DNA of 64,000 bases from Hymenobacter latericoloratus (GCF_014199535.1 NZ_JACHNV010000005.1:228232-292231); one strand, 5' to 3'; positions 40,416 through 49,865 are shown, numbered from the stretch's first letter. The notes: generated from the sequence alone by a model not told the origin. A program made the numbers and translations.

Positions 40416-41225
40416 CTACACAACCCCCTCATTGTTTGGAGTAGCTGCTCCGGAAGCCTGCTGAATGCTTACAGTCAGGTCTTTATACAAAGCCTGCCAC
40501 GCCGGCTTACCCGCCAGCGCGGCTTCGTGCCGGGCCAGGGTGGCGGCATCATGGCGTACTGCCGGCCCGGTTTGCACCGCAAACGGCGGCTCCGCCAGGG
40601 CTTTATCCAGGGTTTCGCGGATGAGTGGGTGGAGCAGCGGCCAGGGCAGGCCGGCTTCGGCCAGCAGTGCCCGGCTTATGCCCAGCAAGTGGTTGGGGAA
40701 ATTGCAGGCCCATACGGCGGCTACGTGCAGCTGTAGGCGCTGCGCGGAGTTTACCAGCCGGACATCGGCACTCAGGGAGGCGGCTACCGTGCGCAACAGC
40801 TCCAGATCAGGCGCGGTAGTGGCCTCCAGGCACAGCGGCACAGTTCGCCACTCAATAGCCCGGCCCGGGCTAAACGTTTGGAGGGGATACAGCACGCCCC
40901 CCCGCACCTGCGCGCGCGCAGCAAACACACTCAGCGGTAGGGCCCCGGCCGTGTGCGCTACCACGGCGCCCGGCGCAAACCCGGCCGCCGCCAGTACCTG
41001 CGGCACGGCCCCGTCGGGCACGGCTAGTAGGTACAGATCGGCGGGGGGAAGGGCGCGGAGGTCGGTACCGGCGGTGGCGCCCGGAATAGTGGCCGCTACC
41101 GCCCCGGCCGAAGCCTGCGTCCGGCTCCAGACGTGCAGCACTGCATGGCCGGCCTGGGCCAGTGCCGGCCCCAGGTGCTGGGCTACCCGGCCGGCCCCCA
41201 GCAAAACAATAGTATAATGAGACAT
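40416..41225 (-). CDS. Rossmann-fold oxidoreductase with DUF2520 domain
   Basis: 269 aa from the ATG at 41225, which puts the NAD(P)-binding strand (I-V-L-L-G-A-G-R-V-A) at the start; the frame to 41294 adds nothing. The N-terminal half is a beta-alpha-beta dinucleotide fold. The C-terminal half has the DUF2520 features: H-T-A-G, G-V-L-Y-P-L-Q-T-F, and the helical part N-F-P-N-H-L-L. The substrate is unknown. It is frequently found beside kdsC-type and UbiA genes in Bacteroidota, which fits the order here. Confidence 0.85.
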   Translation of the reverse strand: MSHYTIVLLGAGRVAQHLGPALAQAGHAVLHVWSRTQASAGAVAATIPGATAGTDLRALPPADLYLLAVPDGAVPQVLAAAGFAPGAVVAHTAGALPLSVFAARAQVRGGVLYPLQTFSPGRAIEWRTVPLCLEATTAPDLELLRTVAASLSADVRLVNSAQRLQLHVAAVWACNFPNHLLGISRALLAEAGLPWPLLHPLIRETLDKALAEPPFAVQTGPAVRHDAATLARHEAALAGKPAWQALYKDLTVSIQQASGAATPNNEGVV

Positions 41226-41581
41226 AAGAAAGTTAAGCCTGCTGTCCTCCGCTCCCATACCCTGCTGTTGAGGTGTGCGGCCGGAGAAATGCAACGGTCA
41301 TTACTGGAGTAAGTCAGCCAGCGGCCATTGAGCCGGGCATTTGCTTGCGGAGAGGGAGGTAAGCACCCCAACACGAAGCTAGCTATTTGGGCCGTTCAGA
41401 CCGGCTGGTGCTTTCTGAAACAATTACATCTAAAAGCCCTCTAAGGCTTGTTTTTAGCATTTTATCGACAAAAAATAAATCAATATTACATTATATGTCC
41501 CCAAAAATGGCTTTACTTTGAAAAGGGGATATCATGCCCTCTTCCTGTTGCTTCTCTACATCCACTCTTCACATTTTTTTC
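41226..41581. other. 356-bp intergenic region upstream of the large T9SS cargo gene
   Basis: The right half is AT-rich. A short hairpin AAGCC/GGCTT followed by GTTTTTA sits at 41434-41456. TACTTTG at 41514-41520 resembles a -7 box with a 1-nt instead of 2-nt centre; it lies 62 bp before the ATG. No gene or tRNA is seen. Confidence 0.5.
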
Positions 41582-44329
41582 ATGTCAAAAATTTACCCAG
41601 ACTTGCTCACTCCCAAGCGGCTGGCGCTTGCCACCTTATTGAGTGTGGGCACGTTATCCGCGCAAGCGCAGGCCCCGGGGCAATTTGCCTATACTCCTCT
41701 AGCCAGTTTGTCCGGCACCATTGCGTACACTGATTTGGCCAGCACCGGTACTGCCATTGCGACGCCGAACACCGACGACGCCAACTCAGCCGCCACTCCC
41801 ATTGGCTTCTCTTTTCAGTACAACGGCCAGACGTTCACGGACTTTGTACTAAACACGAACGGCTTTCTAAAGCTGGGAACTACGGCTCCGGCCGCCCCTT
41901 ACTTCTATGAAGGCCCGCAGAGCCCATTTAAGGGCCCGCTGGATAACAACGCGGAAACCAACCTGATTCTGCCGTTTAACCTTGACCTGGAAGGCTCGAC
42001 CACCACTGAATACCGGGTAGCTACTACCGGCACGGCCCCGAACCGGGTGTGCACCATTCAGTGGAAAAACGTGAGCGACAAGGCTTCGGGCAACGTTGCC
42101 AAGCAGTATTCTACGGCCAGCTTTCAGGTAAAGCTCTACGAAACCCTGAACCGGGTAGATTTCGTGTATGGCACGTTCACGGCTAATGCCGGCACTACGG
42201 ATGCCTTGCGCACGGCGGCGGTAGGCCTGAAAGGCTCGGGGCCCGCGGCCGGCCAGACCCTAACGGTGCAGAAAACATCTACGGCGGCCTGGTCTGCGCC
42301 CGTCTTCCTCTCGGGTAACTACATCGGCGACGTGTTTAACGTGCGCAGCACCTCCCGCCCGGCGGCCGGCTTAGTGTACCGCTTCAATGCTGCGCAGCCC
42401 AAGGATGTTTCCGTACAGGTTATCCACTCGATGGGGAAAATTGCTACCCCCTACTCCCTGCCTCATACGGTAGCGGCCGCCGTGCAGAACCGCGGGCTGG
42501 AGGCCCTGACCAACGTGCCCGTTACCCTGACCGTTAGCGGGGCCAACACCTTCACCAGCACCAAAACGGTGCCTATTCTGTCGCCTGGTGCGGTTGCTAC
42601 CGTTACGTTTGATGCTTACCCCGCCACGATGGCCGTAGGCACCAACAACCTGACGGTATCGGTTGCCGCTGACGACAACAACGACAACAATAGCCTGCCC
42701 TACACCCAGGTAGTGACAGCCGGCCCTGTGGCGTACATTGACGACACGCGCGCCTTTAACGCCACCGGCGTAGGCGTGGGAGCTGCCGGCGGCATGCTGG
42801 CAGCCAAGTACACGGTTAGCCAGGCTACTTACGTAAACGAAGTAAAGGCCACTTTCGCGGCTTCGGCCGGTAATACGGCGTCTTACCAACTGGTAGTGCT
42901 GGATGCTTCCGGCGCGGGCAGCACCCCGGGCACGGTTCTGTATGCCTCCCCGGCCCGCACCCGCACGGCCGCCGCCAGCACCGTAACCCTGCCCGTACCC
43001 AGCGTACGTGTAACCGGAGCTTTCTACGTAGCAGTTCGCGAACTGAGCACGAACGTGGCCCTGGCTTATCAGGTAGAAGATCCGCTGCGCGCGACTACCT
43101 TCTACTTCCAGTCGCCGGGCGCCGCCTGGACGCCGATCAACTCCACTACCCTGCGTACCCGCCTCGCACTGGATGCTACCGTAGGTCCTCAGCTGAGCTG
43201 CCCCATTGTGGGCGGTGCTACTATTTCTGCCATCACGCCTACTTCGGCAACCATCACGCTGTCGGGCGCACCTACGAGCGGTACGGGCTACTCGGTTATC
43301 TACGGCCCGGCCGGTTTTGATCCTGCCACCGCCGGCACCACGGTAACGGGTACCGGCCCGGCGTTTACCCTCAGCAATCTGGCCAGCAGCACAGCTTTTG
43401 ACGTGTACATCCGCAGCAACTGCGGCGCCACCGACCAGAGCACCTTAACCGGCCCCTTCAAGTTCACCACGGCCTCGGCCTGCCCAACATCTACGCTGGT
43501 AAGCACCTTCCCGTACCGGGAGGGCTTTGAGGGCAACGGCGCCGGCATTCTGCCTTGCGGAGTTACCGTAGTTAACGCCAACAACGACGCTCAGACCTGG
43601 CAGGTAGCATCTTCTTACCAGGAAGGGGCCAATACCCTACCCCTGGGCGATGCCTCAACCAACGCCATGCTCTACCGCTTCAGCTCCAGCGCGGGCGCCG
43701 ACGACTGGTTCTTCACCCCCGGTCTGGCCCTGCAGGCCGGCACCCGCTACCAACTTTCCTTCCGCTACGGCATGTACAACATTTTCTCTGCCGCGGTGTA
43801 TCCCGAGCGTATGGAAGTGAAGTATGGCACCAGCGCTACCGTTGCCGGCCAGACTACTCTGCTCTGGAACAACGAGAACATTGTGAGCCCCGCCGGCGGA
43901 GCTGCTCCTTACCAGACAGCCAACGCCTCAAGCACGCCCGCCGTGGCCTCCATCACGCCTACCACCTCGGGCACCTACTACATTGGCTTCCACGCCAAGA
44001 GCGTAGCCGATCAGTACCTGCTGCTGGTTGACAACATCGAAGTAACGGCAACGGCCGTAACGGCTTCGTCGGATGAGTTGCTGCGCGCCATCACGCTGTA
44101 CCCCAACCCCACGGCTGGTGAGCTGAAAATTGATGTGCGGGGCGCCAACACCAAGGGTGGCCTGCAGGTAGAAGTGCTGAACATGCTGGGTCAGCGCGTA
44201 AGCACGGCCTCCATCCGCAACAACTTCGAAAACAAAGTAGATCTGTCAAACCTCGCGAACGGTATGTACATGGTGAAAATCATGACCGGCAACGAGTACA
44301 TGGTGCGCAACATCACTATTCAGAAATAA
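41582..44329 (+). CDS. Large secreted T9SS cargo protein (CARDB/FN3/choice-of-anchor J, sorting domain)
   Basis: 915 aa from the ATG at 41582, chosen because it begins a signal peptide ending S-A-Q-A-Q (an earlier in-frame ATG at 41534 adds a cysteine-rich leader). Order of parts: a beta-rich N-terminal lectin-like region (about 30-280) with G-F-S-F-Q-Y-N-G-Q; a CARDB-like Ig domain (about 290-390); a cell-wall-anchor-like beta region; an FN3-like domain (about 545-630, A-F-D-V-Y-I-R-S-N-C-G); a cleaved-adhesin/choice-of-anchor-J domain (about 645-820, E-G-F-E-G-N-G, D-D-W-F-F-T-P-G-L); and the type A sorting domain (about 840-915, L-Y-P-N-P-T-A-G-E-L...G-M-Y-M-V-K). It is surface attached or released and probably an adhesin; no protease catalytic residues are seen. 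Confidence 0.85.
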   Translation: MSKIYPDLLTPKRLALATLLSVGTLSAQAQAPGQFAYTPLASLSGTIAYTDLASTGTAIATPNTDDANSAATPIGFSFQYNGQTFTDFVLNTNGFLKLGTTAPAAPYFYEGPQSPFKGPLDNNAETNLILPFNLDLEGSTTTEYRVATTGTAPNRVCTIQWKNVSDKASGNVAKQYSTASFQVKLYETLNRVDFVYGTFTANAGTTDALRTAAVGLKGSGPAAGQTLTVQKTSTAAWSAPVFLSGNYIGDVFNVRSTSRPAAGLVYRFNAAQPKDVSVQVIHSMGKIATPYSLPHTVAAAVQNRGLEALTNVPVTLTVSGANTFTSTKTVPILSPGAVATVTFDAYPATMAVGTNNLTVSVAADDNNDNNSLPYTQVVTAGPVAYIDDTRAFNATGVGVGAAGGMLAAKYTVSQATYVNEVKATFAASAGNTASYQLVVLDASGAGSTPGTVLYASPARTRTAAASTVTLPVPSVRVTGAFYVAVRELSTNVALAYQVEDPLRATTFYFQSPGAAWTPINSTTLRTRLALDATVGPQLSCPIVGGATISAITPTSATITLSGAPTSGTGYSVIYGPAGFDPATAGTTVTGTGPAFTLSNLASSTAFDVYIRSNCGATDQSTLTGPFKFTTASACPTSTLVSTFPYREGFEGNGAGILPCGVTVVNANNDAQTWQVASSYQEGANTLPLGDASTNAMLYRFSSSAGADDWFFTPGLALQAGTRYQLSFRYGMYNIFSAAVYPERMEVKYGTSATVAGQTTLLWNNENIVSPAGGAAPYQTANASSTPAVASITPTTSGTYYIGFHAKSVADQYLLLVDNIEVTATAVTASSDELLRAITLYPNPTAGELKIDVRGANTKGGLQVEVLNMLGQRVSTASIRNNFENKVDLSNLANGMYMVKIMTGNEYMVRNITIQK

Positions 44330-44350
44330 CTACTCCCCTCGTGGGTCAGG

Positions 44351-44389
44351 AAAAGGGCAGCCCCATGGCTGCCCTTTTTTATGCCTGAC
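44351..44389 (+). terminator. Terminator of the T9SS cargo gene
   Basis: AGGGCAGCC (44354-44362) pairs with GGCTGCCCT (44367-44375) around a 4-nt loop and is followed by six T. Outer GTCAGG/CCTGAC pairing extends it. Confidence 0.88.
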
Positions 44390-44604
44390 GCTTGCGGCAA
44401 AGGGTCACGGCAAAACCCCACTTACGGAACCACCATCTGACCTCAACAGCATGGAATACAAGCAAAGCTGTTCTAATAGCAGATTCAGAAACGGTGCAGA
44501 GACGAATACTTAAGTACGGCGTCGTTTAAGAGGAAATCTTAGAGCCCTGCCCCGACTTTCCCAGTGCAACGCGCCGCCCCGGGCAACCGCCAACTACCCC
44601 CCAA

Positions 44605-44640
44605 CAAAAAGCCCCGACCGGAATACCAGTCGGGGCTTTC
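44605..44640 (-). terminator. Terminator of the ccm operon
   Basis: AGCCCCGAC (44610-44618) pairs with GTCGGGGCT (44629-44637) with a 10-nt loop. On minus it is followed by a run of T, 20 bp after the ccmF stop codon. Confidence 0.88.
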
Positions 44641-44660
44641 TGCTGCGGCTAAGGCAATGC

Positions 44661-47264
44661 TTAGGCTACTTGGCGCGCCTTGGGCTGAGGCGTTACGTTA
44701 AGGACCTTTTCGCCGTCAGCAGGATCCACAAAGGCCTCCGTTTCGCGGCGGCGCTTGTAAATGGCCATACCAAAGCCGACGGCCATGAGCAGCGTACCGC
44801 TCCAGAGCAGGTTGATAAAGGGCTTCTCTACGGCTTTCAAAATGATGTAGTCCTTCTGGGTGGTGCTCACGCCGAACGTAAACTTGCCCTTTTCCGGATC
44901 GACGTTCAGGAAGCTCAGGCGCAGGCCCAGGTCTTCTACCTCGTCGGGCACGCGGCCAATCAGACGGTTGCGTACCACAAACACGGGGTGGACGTGGTAC
45001 TGCTTCTTCTCTCCCATCACCAGGAAGTCGCCCTGAATGGCCAGGTCGCCTTTAGTCAGGCCCAGGCCGGCGGTCTGGTGGGCGGGCTCTACCCCGCGGA
45101 ACACAGCTAGGTAATCGTTCAGGAAAATAGTGTCGCCTACGCTCAGCACGTGCTCTTTCACCTCGCTCCAATCCTTTTCCTTATCGGGTGGGGGCACGGC
45201 ACTTACGTGAGAGTAGATGTCGTGGCTGAGGAATTGCTTGATATCAGGAGAGGCCAGCAGACCGTCACCCATTTCCTCGTTGATCTGGGCGCGGGGGTAG
45301 AGCGTGAAGGCTTCGCCGGTTTTGCGGTCCTTGTACTCGACGCGGTAATAGGTATTTTCCGGCAGAATCTCCACGGTGTCGCCGGCTTTGTAGTACAGTT
45401 TGTCGCCGCGCTTAATGTCAGCGCGGGCCAGGGCTTTGTACTCGTCGGCGGTGCGGAAGAGCAGCTGCTTATCTACATAGCCCGGTACGCCGGGCACATC
45501 GAGATACTGACCAGTGTAGCTGACGTCGTACTTGCCCATGGGAGCTTTGTCGTTGCGCCACAGCAGCACGTTGTCGCGGTTGGTGGTTTCATCGAACTCC
45601 CGCGAGTAGAGCAGGCCCGATACGTTCTGGCTGATGATATTGGAGTAGCCTGCCGAAGCCAGAATACCCAGCAGCATCAGGGCAATGCCGATGTGCGCGA
45701 CGCCCCCGCCGGAAAGGCTCACCTTGCGCTTCATCAGAGTGAACACCATGCCCAGGTTGGCCAGCACCCCGAATAGGGCGGCCGTCAGGAGCACGATGTA
45801 GGTCGCCTCCATTTTCAGGCCGTAGTACTGCACCAGCAGAATCACCAGCGCGGCACCCAGCAGCGTCAGGATGCCGGGTACGGTCAGGGAGCTGGTCAGA
45901 GACTCCTTGTTGTTCTTTTGCCACCACATCACCTGGGCCAGCCCCGAGAAGAAGGCTACCCCTACCCCCATCCAGAGCTGGGCCTTGGTGTAGTGCTGAA
46001 TCTGGTCGGCGGGCAGGGCCACATTCGTGGTAATCCCAATAAAGCCCATGAAAGCCTTATACACCGGAATGCTGGTGGTCCAGAGCACCTGGAAAGCGCC
46101 CAGGCACAGTACGGTAGCGCCCACAAATACCCACAGCTCGGCATTGTAGGTGGTCAGTTCTTTCTCCGAAACCGGAATCTGCTTCCAGCGCCATACCAGC
46201 AGGGCAATGGCCAGCACCACAAAGGCCATCAGGTAAATAATCAGCTGCCCGGAAAGGCCCAGGTCGGTGAAGGAGTGCACGGAGGCGTTGCCCAATACAC
46301 CGCTACGGGTGAGGAAGGTAGCATAGAGCACCAGCAGGAAGGTGGCAATAACCAGCACGAAGGAAGTGCGCAGGGCCGTACGGCTCCGCTGCCACAGCAC
46401 CAGGCCGTGCAAGGAAGCCACCAGCACCAGCCACGGAATGTACACGGCATTTTCTACCGGGTCCCAGTTCCAGTAGCCCCCGAAGTTGAGGGTTTCGTAG
46501 GCCCAGTACGCGCCCATCATAATCCCTACGCCCAGCACCAAGCCGCCCCACAGCGTCCAGCGCATGGCCGGGCGCACCCACTTGGTGAACTCGCCTTTCC
46601 AGAGGCCGGCAATGGCGTAGGCAAACGGCACCAGCGTGAGGGCAAAGCCCAGGAACAGCGTGGGCGGGTGAATCACCATCCAGTAGTTCTGGAGCAGAGC
46701 GTTCAGGCCAGTACCATCCTTGGGTACGAAATCAGGGTTGAGCTTGAATACCGGCAAATCCGGCATAAAGTCGCGCAGCAGAATGAAGGGCGAGGATCCG
46801 ATTTTCAAGCCGCCCAGCACCACTCCCAGAATCATGGACGTCAGGAAGAGCTGCACGCCGGCAAACACCACCATCACGGGGGCCTCCCAGCGGCGGCTGT
46901 AGCGCATCAGCACAAAGCCGATGAGTACGTGCCAGAAAATCCAGAGCAGGAAGCTACCCTCCTGCCCTTCCCAGAAGCAGGAAATCATGTAGTACACGGG
47001 CAGGTGGTTGCTGCTGTGGCTCCAGGCGTAGTAGTACTCGTAGCGGTGGCCATGGATGATGCCGAACAGGGCGGCAATAACCACAAACACGGCCAGGCCA
47101 TGCAGGGCAAATGCTCCCCGGCCCAGCCGCAGCCACGCCGCATCCGTGTCGCCGAGGACGCGGCCCTGCGAGGCTTTGTAGTAAGAGTATGCCGCTACAA
47201 TGGCCGCTACAAACGCCACGATGACCCCTAAGTGTCCTACGTCGCCGATTAGTGTATTCAACAT
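44661..47264 (-). CDS. ccmF: Cytochrome c heme lyase subunit CcmF
   Basis: 867 aa, about 13-15 membrane segments. The tryptophan-rich heme handling motif G-G-Y-W-N-W-D-P-V-E-N-A with later P-W-L marks CcmF. A histidine-bearing loop (I-H-P-P-T-L-F-L-G) and the second histidine region are present. The C-terminal third contains a soluble periplasmic domain of about 230 residues before the last helix. It delivers heme from CcmE to apocytochrome c in the periplasm. It is the last gene of the ccmB-C-D-E-unknown-F operon, 72 bp after the unknown gene. ccmA, ccmG and ccmH are not seen in the window. Confidence 0.9.
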   Translation of the reverse strand: MLNTLIGDVGHLGVIVAFVAAIVAAYSYYKASQGRVLGDTDAAWLRLGRGAFALHGLAVFVVIAALFGIIHGHRYEYYYAWSHSSNHLPVYYMISCFWEGQEGSFLLWIFWHVLIGFVLMRYSRRWEAPVMVVFAGVQLFLTSMILGVVLGGLKIGSSPFILLRDFMPDLPVFKLNPDFVPKDGTGLNALLQNYWMVIHPPTLFLGFALTLVPFAYAIAGLWKGEFTKWVRPAMRWTLWGGLVLGVGIMMGAYWAYETLNFGGYWNWDPVENAVYIPWLVLVASLHGLVLWQRSRTALRTSFVLVIATFLLVLYATFLTRSGVLGNASVHSFTDLGLSGQLIIYLMAFVVLAIALLVWRWKQIPVSEKELTTYNAELWVFVGATVLCLGAFQVLWTTSIPVYKAFMGFIGITTNVALPADQIQHYTKAQLWMGVGVAFFSGLAQVMWWQKNNKESLTSSLTVPGILTLLGAALVILLVQYYGLKMEATYIVLLTAALFGVLANLGMVFTLMKRKVSLSGGGVAHIGIALMLLGILASAGYSNIISQNVSGLLYSREFDETTNRDNVLLWRNDKAPMGKYDVSYTGQYLDVPGVPGYVDKQLLFRTADEYKALARADIKRGDKLYYKAGDTVEILPENTYYRVEYKDRKTGEAFTLYPRAQINEEMGDGLLASPDIKQFLSHDIYSHVSAVPPPDKEKDWSEVKEHVLSVGDTIFLNDYLAVFRGVEPAHQTAGLGLTKGDLAIQGDFLVMGEKKQYHVHPVFVVRNRLIGRVPDEVEDLGLRLSFLNVDPEKGKFTFGVSTTQKDYIILKAVEKPFINLLWSGTLLMAVGFGMAIYKRRRETEAFVDPADGEKVLNVTPQPKARQVA

Positions 47265-47336
47265 GTGCTACTGCATTGAAGAGAGAATGTTAGCCCGACG
47301 GTATACTACCCGGCCAGCATGAACTTGTTTTTAGTA

Positions 47337-48326
47337 CTAGTGCCGTTGGCCGGCCAATCGTTTTATTCGGGCCCGGTGGCTGCGCCGCTCCCACGTCTGC
47401 TGTGTCTTGGCTGTTCGTTTAGCAGCCTCGGCCGCAGCCTGTATTTTGGCTTTATCGGACTGCGGCAGGGGTAGGCTGTAGGCGTACCATTGCTGCTGCA
47501 CGATGGCCGGCGGCTGGCCCTCATCGGCATCGGTTATCACCTGATAGAGGTAGCGGCCGGGGGCCGTGAGCGTATCAGTCCAGGTGTACTCCGGGCTGGT
47601 GGCGCCGTACGTGGTGCGCTGCACCGGTACCACCGCTACGGCAGTGGCCCGAAACGCGGCCGCTTCGCGCCGCAGCACCCGAAACTCCCGCGGCGCCCCC
47701 AACGAATCGGGCAGCGTCCAGCGCAGAGAAACCAGCCGGCTCGTGGAAGATGCCACCGACGCTACCTGGGGCGGCGTCAGGGCGGGCAGCCCGCGGGGCT
47801 TGTCGCTGACGGTAAGCGTAAACTGGCAGAAGTCCTTGAGGTAGCCATCCACATCCAGCAAGTAGGGCTGGCCGGCCCGCAACGAGTCCAGCGTCACAAA
47901 CACATCATCCTGGCTACCCAGCGAGGTGCAGGAAAGCACCCGGTACGTAGCCGGCTCGCAGGGCTGGCCCGTCAGGACCACCAGCTGCACGCCGCGGGTG
48001 TCGCGGCACTTCTGGCCTTCGATGTTGACGAAGTAGCGGCCCGAAGTACGGGGGGTAAACTCAAACCACTGGTCGTTGTGGTATTCGATGCACTTGCCGG
48101 TGAGCTTTTCCTCCACGCACGACCACTGCACGGTGCAGTTGGTGGTAGCAGAGGTGGCGGCTTCGTTTTGCCGCAGCACCCGCCGCTGCTCAATGTTATC
48201 GTTCGGCACCTGCGCCGGGGCAGCCTGTAACGAGCCGACAACCAGCAGCCCTGACATACTTAAAAAGCGCAGCCCGAAAGGGGCGGATTGCTTCTTAAAT
48301 TGCTTCGTGCACCGGCCACTGCTCAT
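47337..48326 (-). CDS. Secreted protein of unknown function embedded in the ccm operon
   Basis: 329 aa. A signal peptide ends near A-A-P-A-Q. The middle (about 60-190) is cysteine-rich for this genome (about eight cysteines in C-T-V-Q-W-S-C, G-K-C-I-E-Y, G-Q-K-C-R-D, C-E-P-A-T, L-S-C-T), suggesting disulfides. A fibronectin-III-like domain (about 195-285) follows, with R-L-V-S-L-R-W-T-L-P-D-S and R-Y-L-Y-Q-V-I-T-D. The tail is basic (K-R-T-A-K-T...R-I-K-R-L-A). There is no CXXCH heme motif and no T9SS sorting domain. It lies 9 bp after ccmE and 72 bp before ccmF, so it is likely co-transcribed; a role in cytochrome c maturation is a guess. Confidence 0.7.
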   Translation of the reverse strand: MSSGRCTKQFKKQSAPFGLRFLSMSGLLVVGSLQAAPAQVPNDNIEQRRVLRQNEAATSATTNCTVQWSCVEEKLTGKCIEYHNDQWFEFTPRTSGRYFVNIEGQKCRDTRGVQLVVLTGQPCEPATYRVLSCTSLGSQDDVFVTLDSLRAGQPYLLDVDGYLKDFCQFTLTVSDKPRGLPALTPPQVASVASSTSRLVSLRWTLPDSLGAPREFRVLRREAAAFRATAVAVVPVQRTTYGATSPEYTWTDTLTAPGRYLYQVITDADEGQPPAIVQQQWYAYSLPLPQSDKAKIQAAAEAAKRTAKTQQTWERRSHRARIKRLAGQRH

Positions 48327-48335
48327 TCCGGCTGT

Positions 48336-48764
48336 TTAGTTAACCGAGGCAGTTGCATCCTTAATATCTTTCTCCACGTACTTGGAGGGGCACTTCAGCA
48401 GGATTTTATCGGCCACAAACAGGTCGTTGCGCATGGCGCCGGTAATTACTACCTGCTCCGACTTGTCGAAGTCCTGGGGCTTGGGGTTGAAGTACACCAC
48501 GCGCTGGGCAATGCGGTTGGTATCAACCAGCGTGAAAGCAAAGTAGTTGGGGTCCAGAGTAGGATTGTACTCCAGGCCCATGATGTTCTGCTGCACGTCG
48601 CGGGGTAGGCGCCCCACTACGTGCACTTTGGTCAGGTTTCCCTCGGCGGCCCGCTCCCGGGCTTCCTTGAATGATACATACACGCTGGCATCACCGGCGG
48701 CGCTCATGATGATACCAATAGCCACGGCAATAACGGCAATGGCAAGGATGTGGGCTTTTTTCAT
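48336..48764 (-). CDS. ccmE: Cytochrome c maturation heme chaperone CcmE, CxxxY variant
   Basis: 142 aa from the ATG at 48764; a longer frame to 48806 lacks features. One N-terminal membrane anchor (A-I-A-V-I-A-V-A-I-G-I-I) is followed by an OB-fold periplasmic domain with V-H-V-V-G-R-L-P and V-V-I-T-G-A. The heme attachment position reads L-L-K-C-P-S-K-Y: a cysteine replaces the histidine of the H-x-x-x-Y motif of enterobacterial CcmE. A C-x-x-x-Y form is known from some archaea and delta-proteobacteria. It receives heme from CcmC and passes it to CcmF. It is placed between ccmD and the unknown gene. Confidence 0.9.
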   Translation of the reverse strand: MKKAHILAIAVIAVAIGIIMSAAGDASVYVSFKEARERAAEGNLTKVHVVGRLPRDVQQNIMGLEYNPTLDPNYFAFTLVDTNRIAQRVVYFNPKPQDFDKSEQVVITGAMRNDLFVADKILLKCPSKYVEKDIKDATASVN

Positions 48765-48910
48765 GTCGGGGTACAACAGGTTGGCTCCACCCGGAGCCGA
48801 GGACATTCAGAACAACAAAAGCAACTGCAAAGGTCCGCCGAAATGGTGAAATAGCGTGATTATCAACGGATGATTTTGCTTAGCTCACCGAGCAGCAGGC
48901 ACCTGCCGGC

Positions 48911-49156
48911 TTACTCCCTGACTTCTTTTTCCAGCCGGCTCAGCTTGCGGTCCAGCGAAATCAGAAAGAACAGCAGCCCGGCCAGCACTACGGCAATGAC
49001 GGCCACTACCACGTAAATTTTACCGTTTTGGCGCAGGGTGTCCGCCATTTCAGGCTCGTTGGGCGCGGTGGCCTGAGCGGCTATCCGCAGGGCCGGCAGC
49101 AGCAGCGCTACCAGCAGCAAAAGCCCGGTGCGCAGCTTAGGCAAGCTGTTTTTCAT
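48911..49156 (-). CDS. ccmD: CcmD-family small membrane protein
   Basis: 81 aa. It starts with a cleavable-looking hydrophobic stretch (L-L-L-L-V-A-L-L-L-P) and has one further membrane helix (Y-V-V-V-A-V-I-A-V-V-L-A-G-L-L-F-F). The tail is short and charged, ending R-L-E-K-E-V-R-E. CcmD helps release holo-CcmE from the CcmABC complex. It overlaps the ccmC 3' end by 20 bp (49137-49156). The long leader before the membrane helix is unlike enterobacterial CcmD but typical of Bacteroidota entries. Confidence 0.8.
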   Translation of the reverse strand: MKNSLPKLRTGLLLLVALLLPALRIAAQATAPNEPEMADTLRQNGKIYVVVAVIAVVLAGLLFFLISLDRKLSRLEKEVRE

Positions 49157-49811
49157 ACACTTTTTGTTTAAGCAGGGAAACGCGGCTAGCTAGCTGGGCC
49201 AGCCAGAAAGCCAGTAAAGTCCAGCCGATAACGGCCGGGTAGAACACCAGCCGCATGTCGCTGTCGAGGTCGTACTTGGCGAAGGCCGGGTTGCCGCCCG
49301 CGCCGGGGTGCAGCGAGTCGGTGAGGCGGGGCAGGATGTAGAACAACGGCATGGCCGTGGCAAAGGCGAAGATGTTATAGATGGCCGATATACGGGCCCG
49401 CTGCTGCTCATCGGTAAAGGAGGAGCGCAGCACCAGGTAGGCACCATAAATCAGCATGGCAATGGCCGCCCCGTTCAGCTTAGGGTCGTTGGTCCACCAG
49501 GCTCCCCAGGTAAAGCGGGCCCAGATGCTACCCGTGGCCAGCCCGACCAACCCCATCAGAATACCCGTGCGGGCCGCCTCGTGCGCCCGGATGTCCAGCT
49601 CGGGCGTAGGCGTGCGCAGGTACCGCACCGAGTAGTACACTGAGGCCAGCAGAATGGCCGTCATCCCGAACCACATGGGCACGTGGAAGTACAGGTTGCG
49701 GATGCTTTCGTTGAGGATAGCCAGCCGGGGCACCGGCATCAGCAGCCCCGCAACGGCCACGTACAGCAGCAGCACCACGCTCAGGGCTTTCCACCAGTTT
49801 CTTCTAGACAT
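49137..49811 (-). CDS. ccmC: Cytochrome c biogenesis heme exporter CcmC
   Basis: 224 aa from the ATG at 49811; the frame to 49886 runs into a hairpin and lacks features. Six membrane segments. The tryptophan-rich motif is W-G-A-W-W-T-N-D-P-K-L-N-G, with N-D replacing the W-D of proteobacterial proteins. The P-M-W-F-G-M and H-V-P segment holds a heme-ligand histidine. It loads heme onto CcmE. It overlaps ccmD by 20 bp. A hairpin at 49866-49906 lies between ccmB and ccmC. Confidence 0.87.
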   Translation of the reverse strand: MSRRNWWKALSVVLLLYVAVAGLLMPVPRLAILNESIRNLYFHVPMWFGMTAILLASVYYSVRYLRTPTPELDIRAHEAARTGILMGLVGLATGSIWARFTWGAWWTNDPKLNGAAIAMLIYGAYLVLRSSFTDEQQRARISAIYNIFAFATAMPLFYILPRLTDSLHPGAGGNPAFAKYDLDSDMRLVFYPAVIGWTLLAFWLAQLASRVSLLKQKVYEKQLA

Positions 49812-49865
49812 GGATACAGAGAGGTGAGAAGTGAAACGCCGCCGGAACCCGGCCCGAGTGGCCGG

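Larger units (their letters stand above)
44330..44660. other. 331-bp convergent intergenic region
   Basis: It contains the two terminators, for the cargo gene on plus and ccmF on minus. Between them (44390-44605) nothing recognisable is seen. Confidence 0.6.

Noticed and set aside
45918..47231. 437-codon frame opposite ccmF
   Set aside because: Proline, histidine and glutamine-rich nonsense composition typical of an antisense shadow; ccmF is clear.
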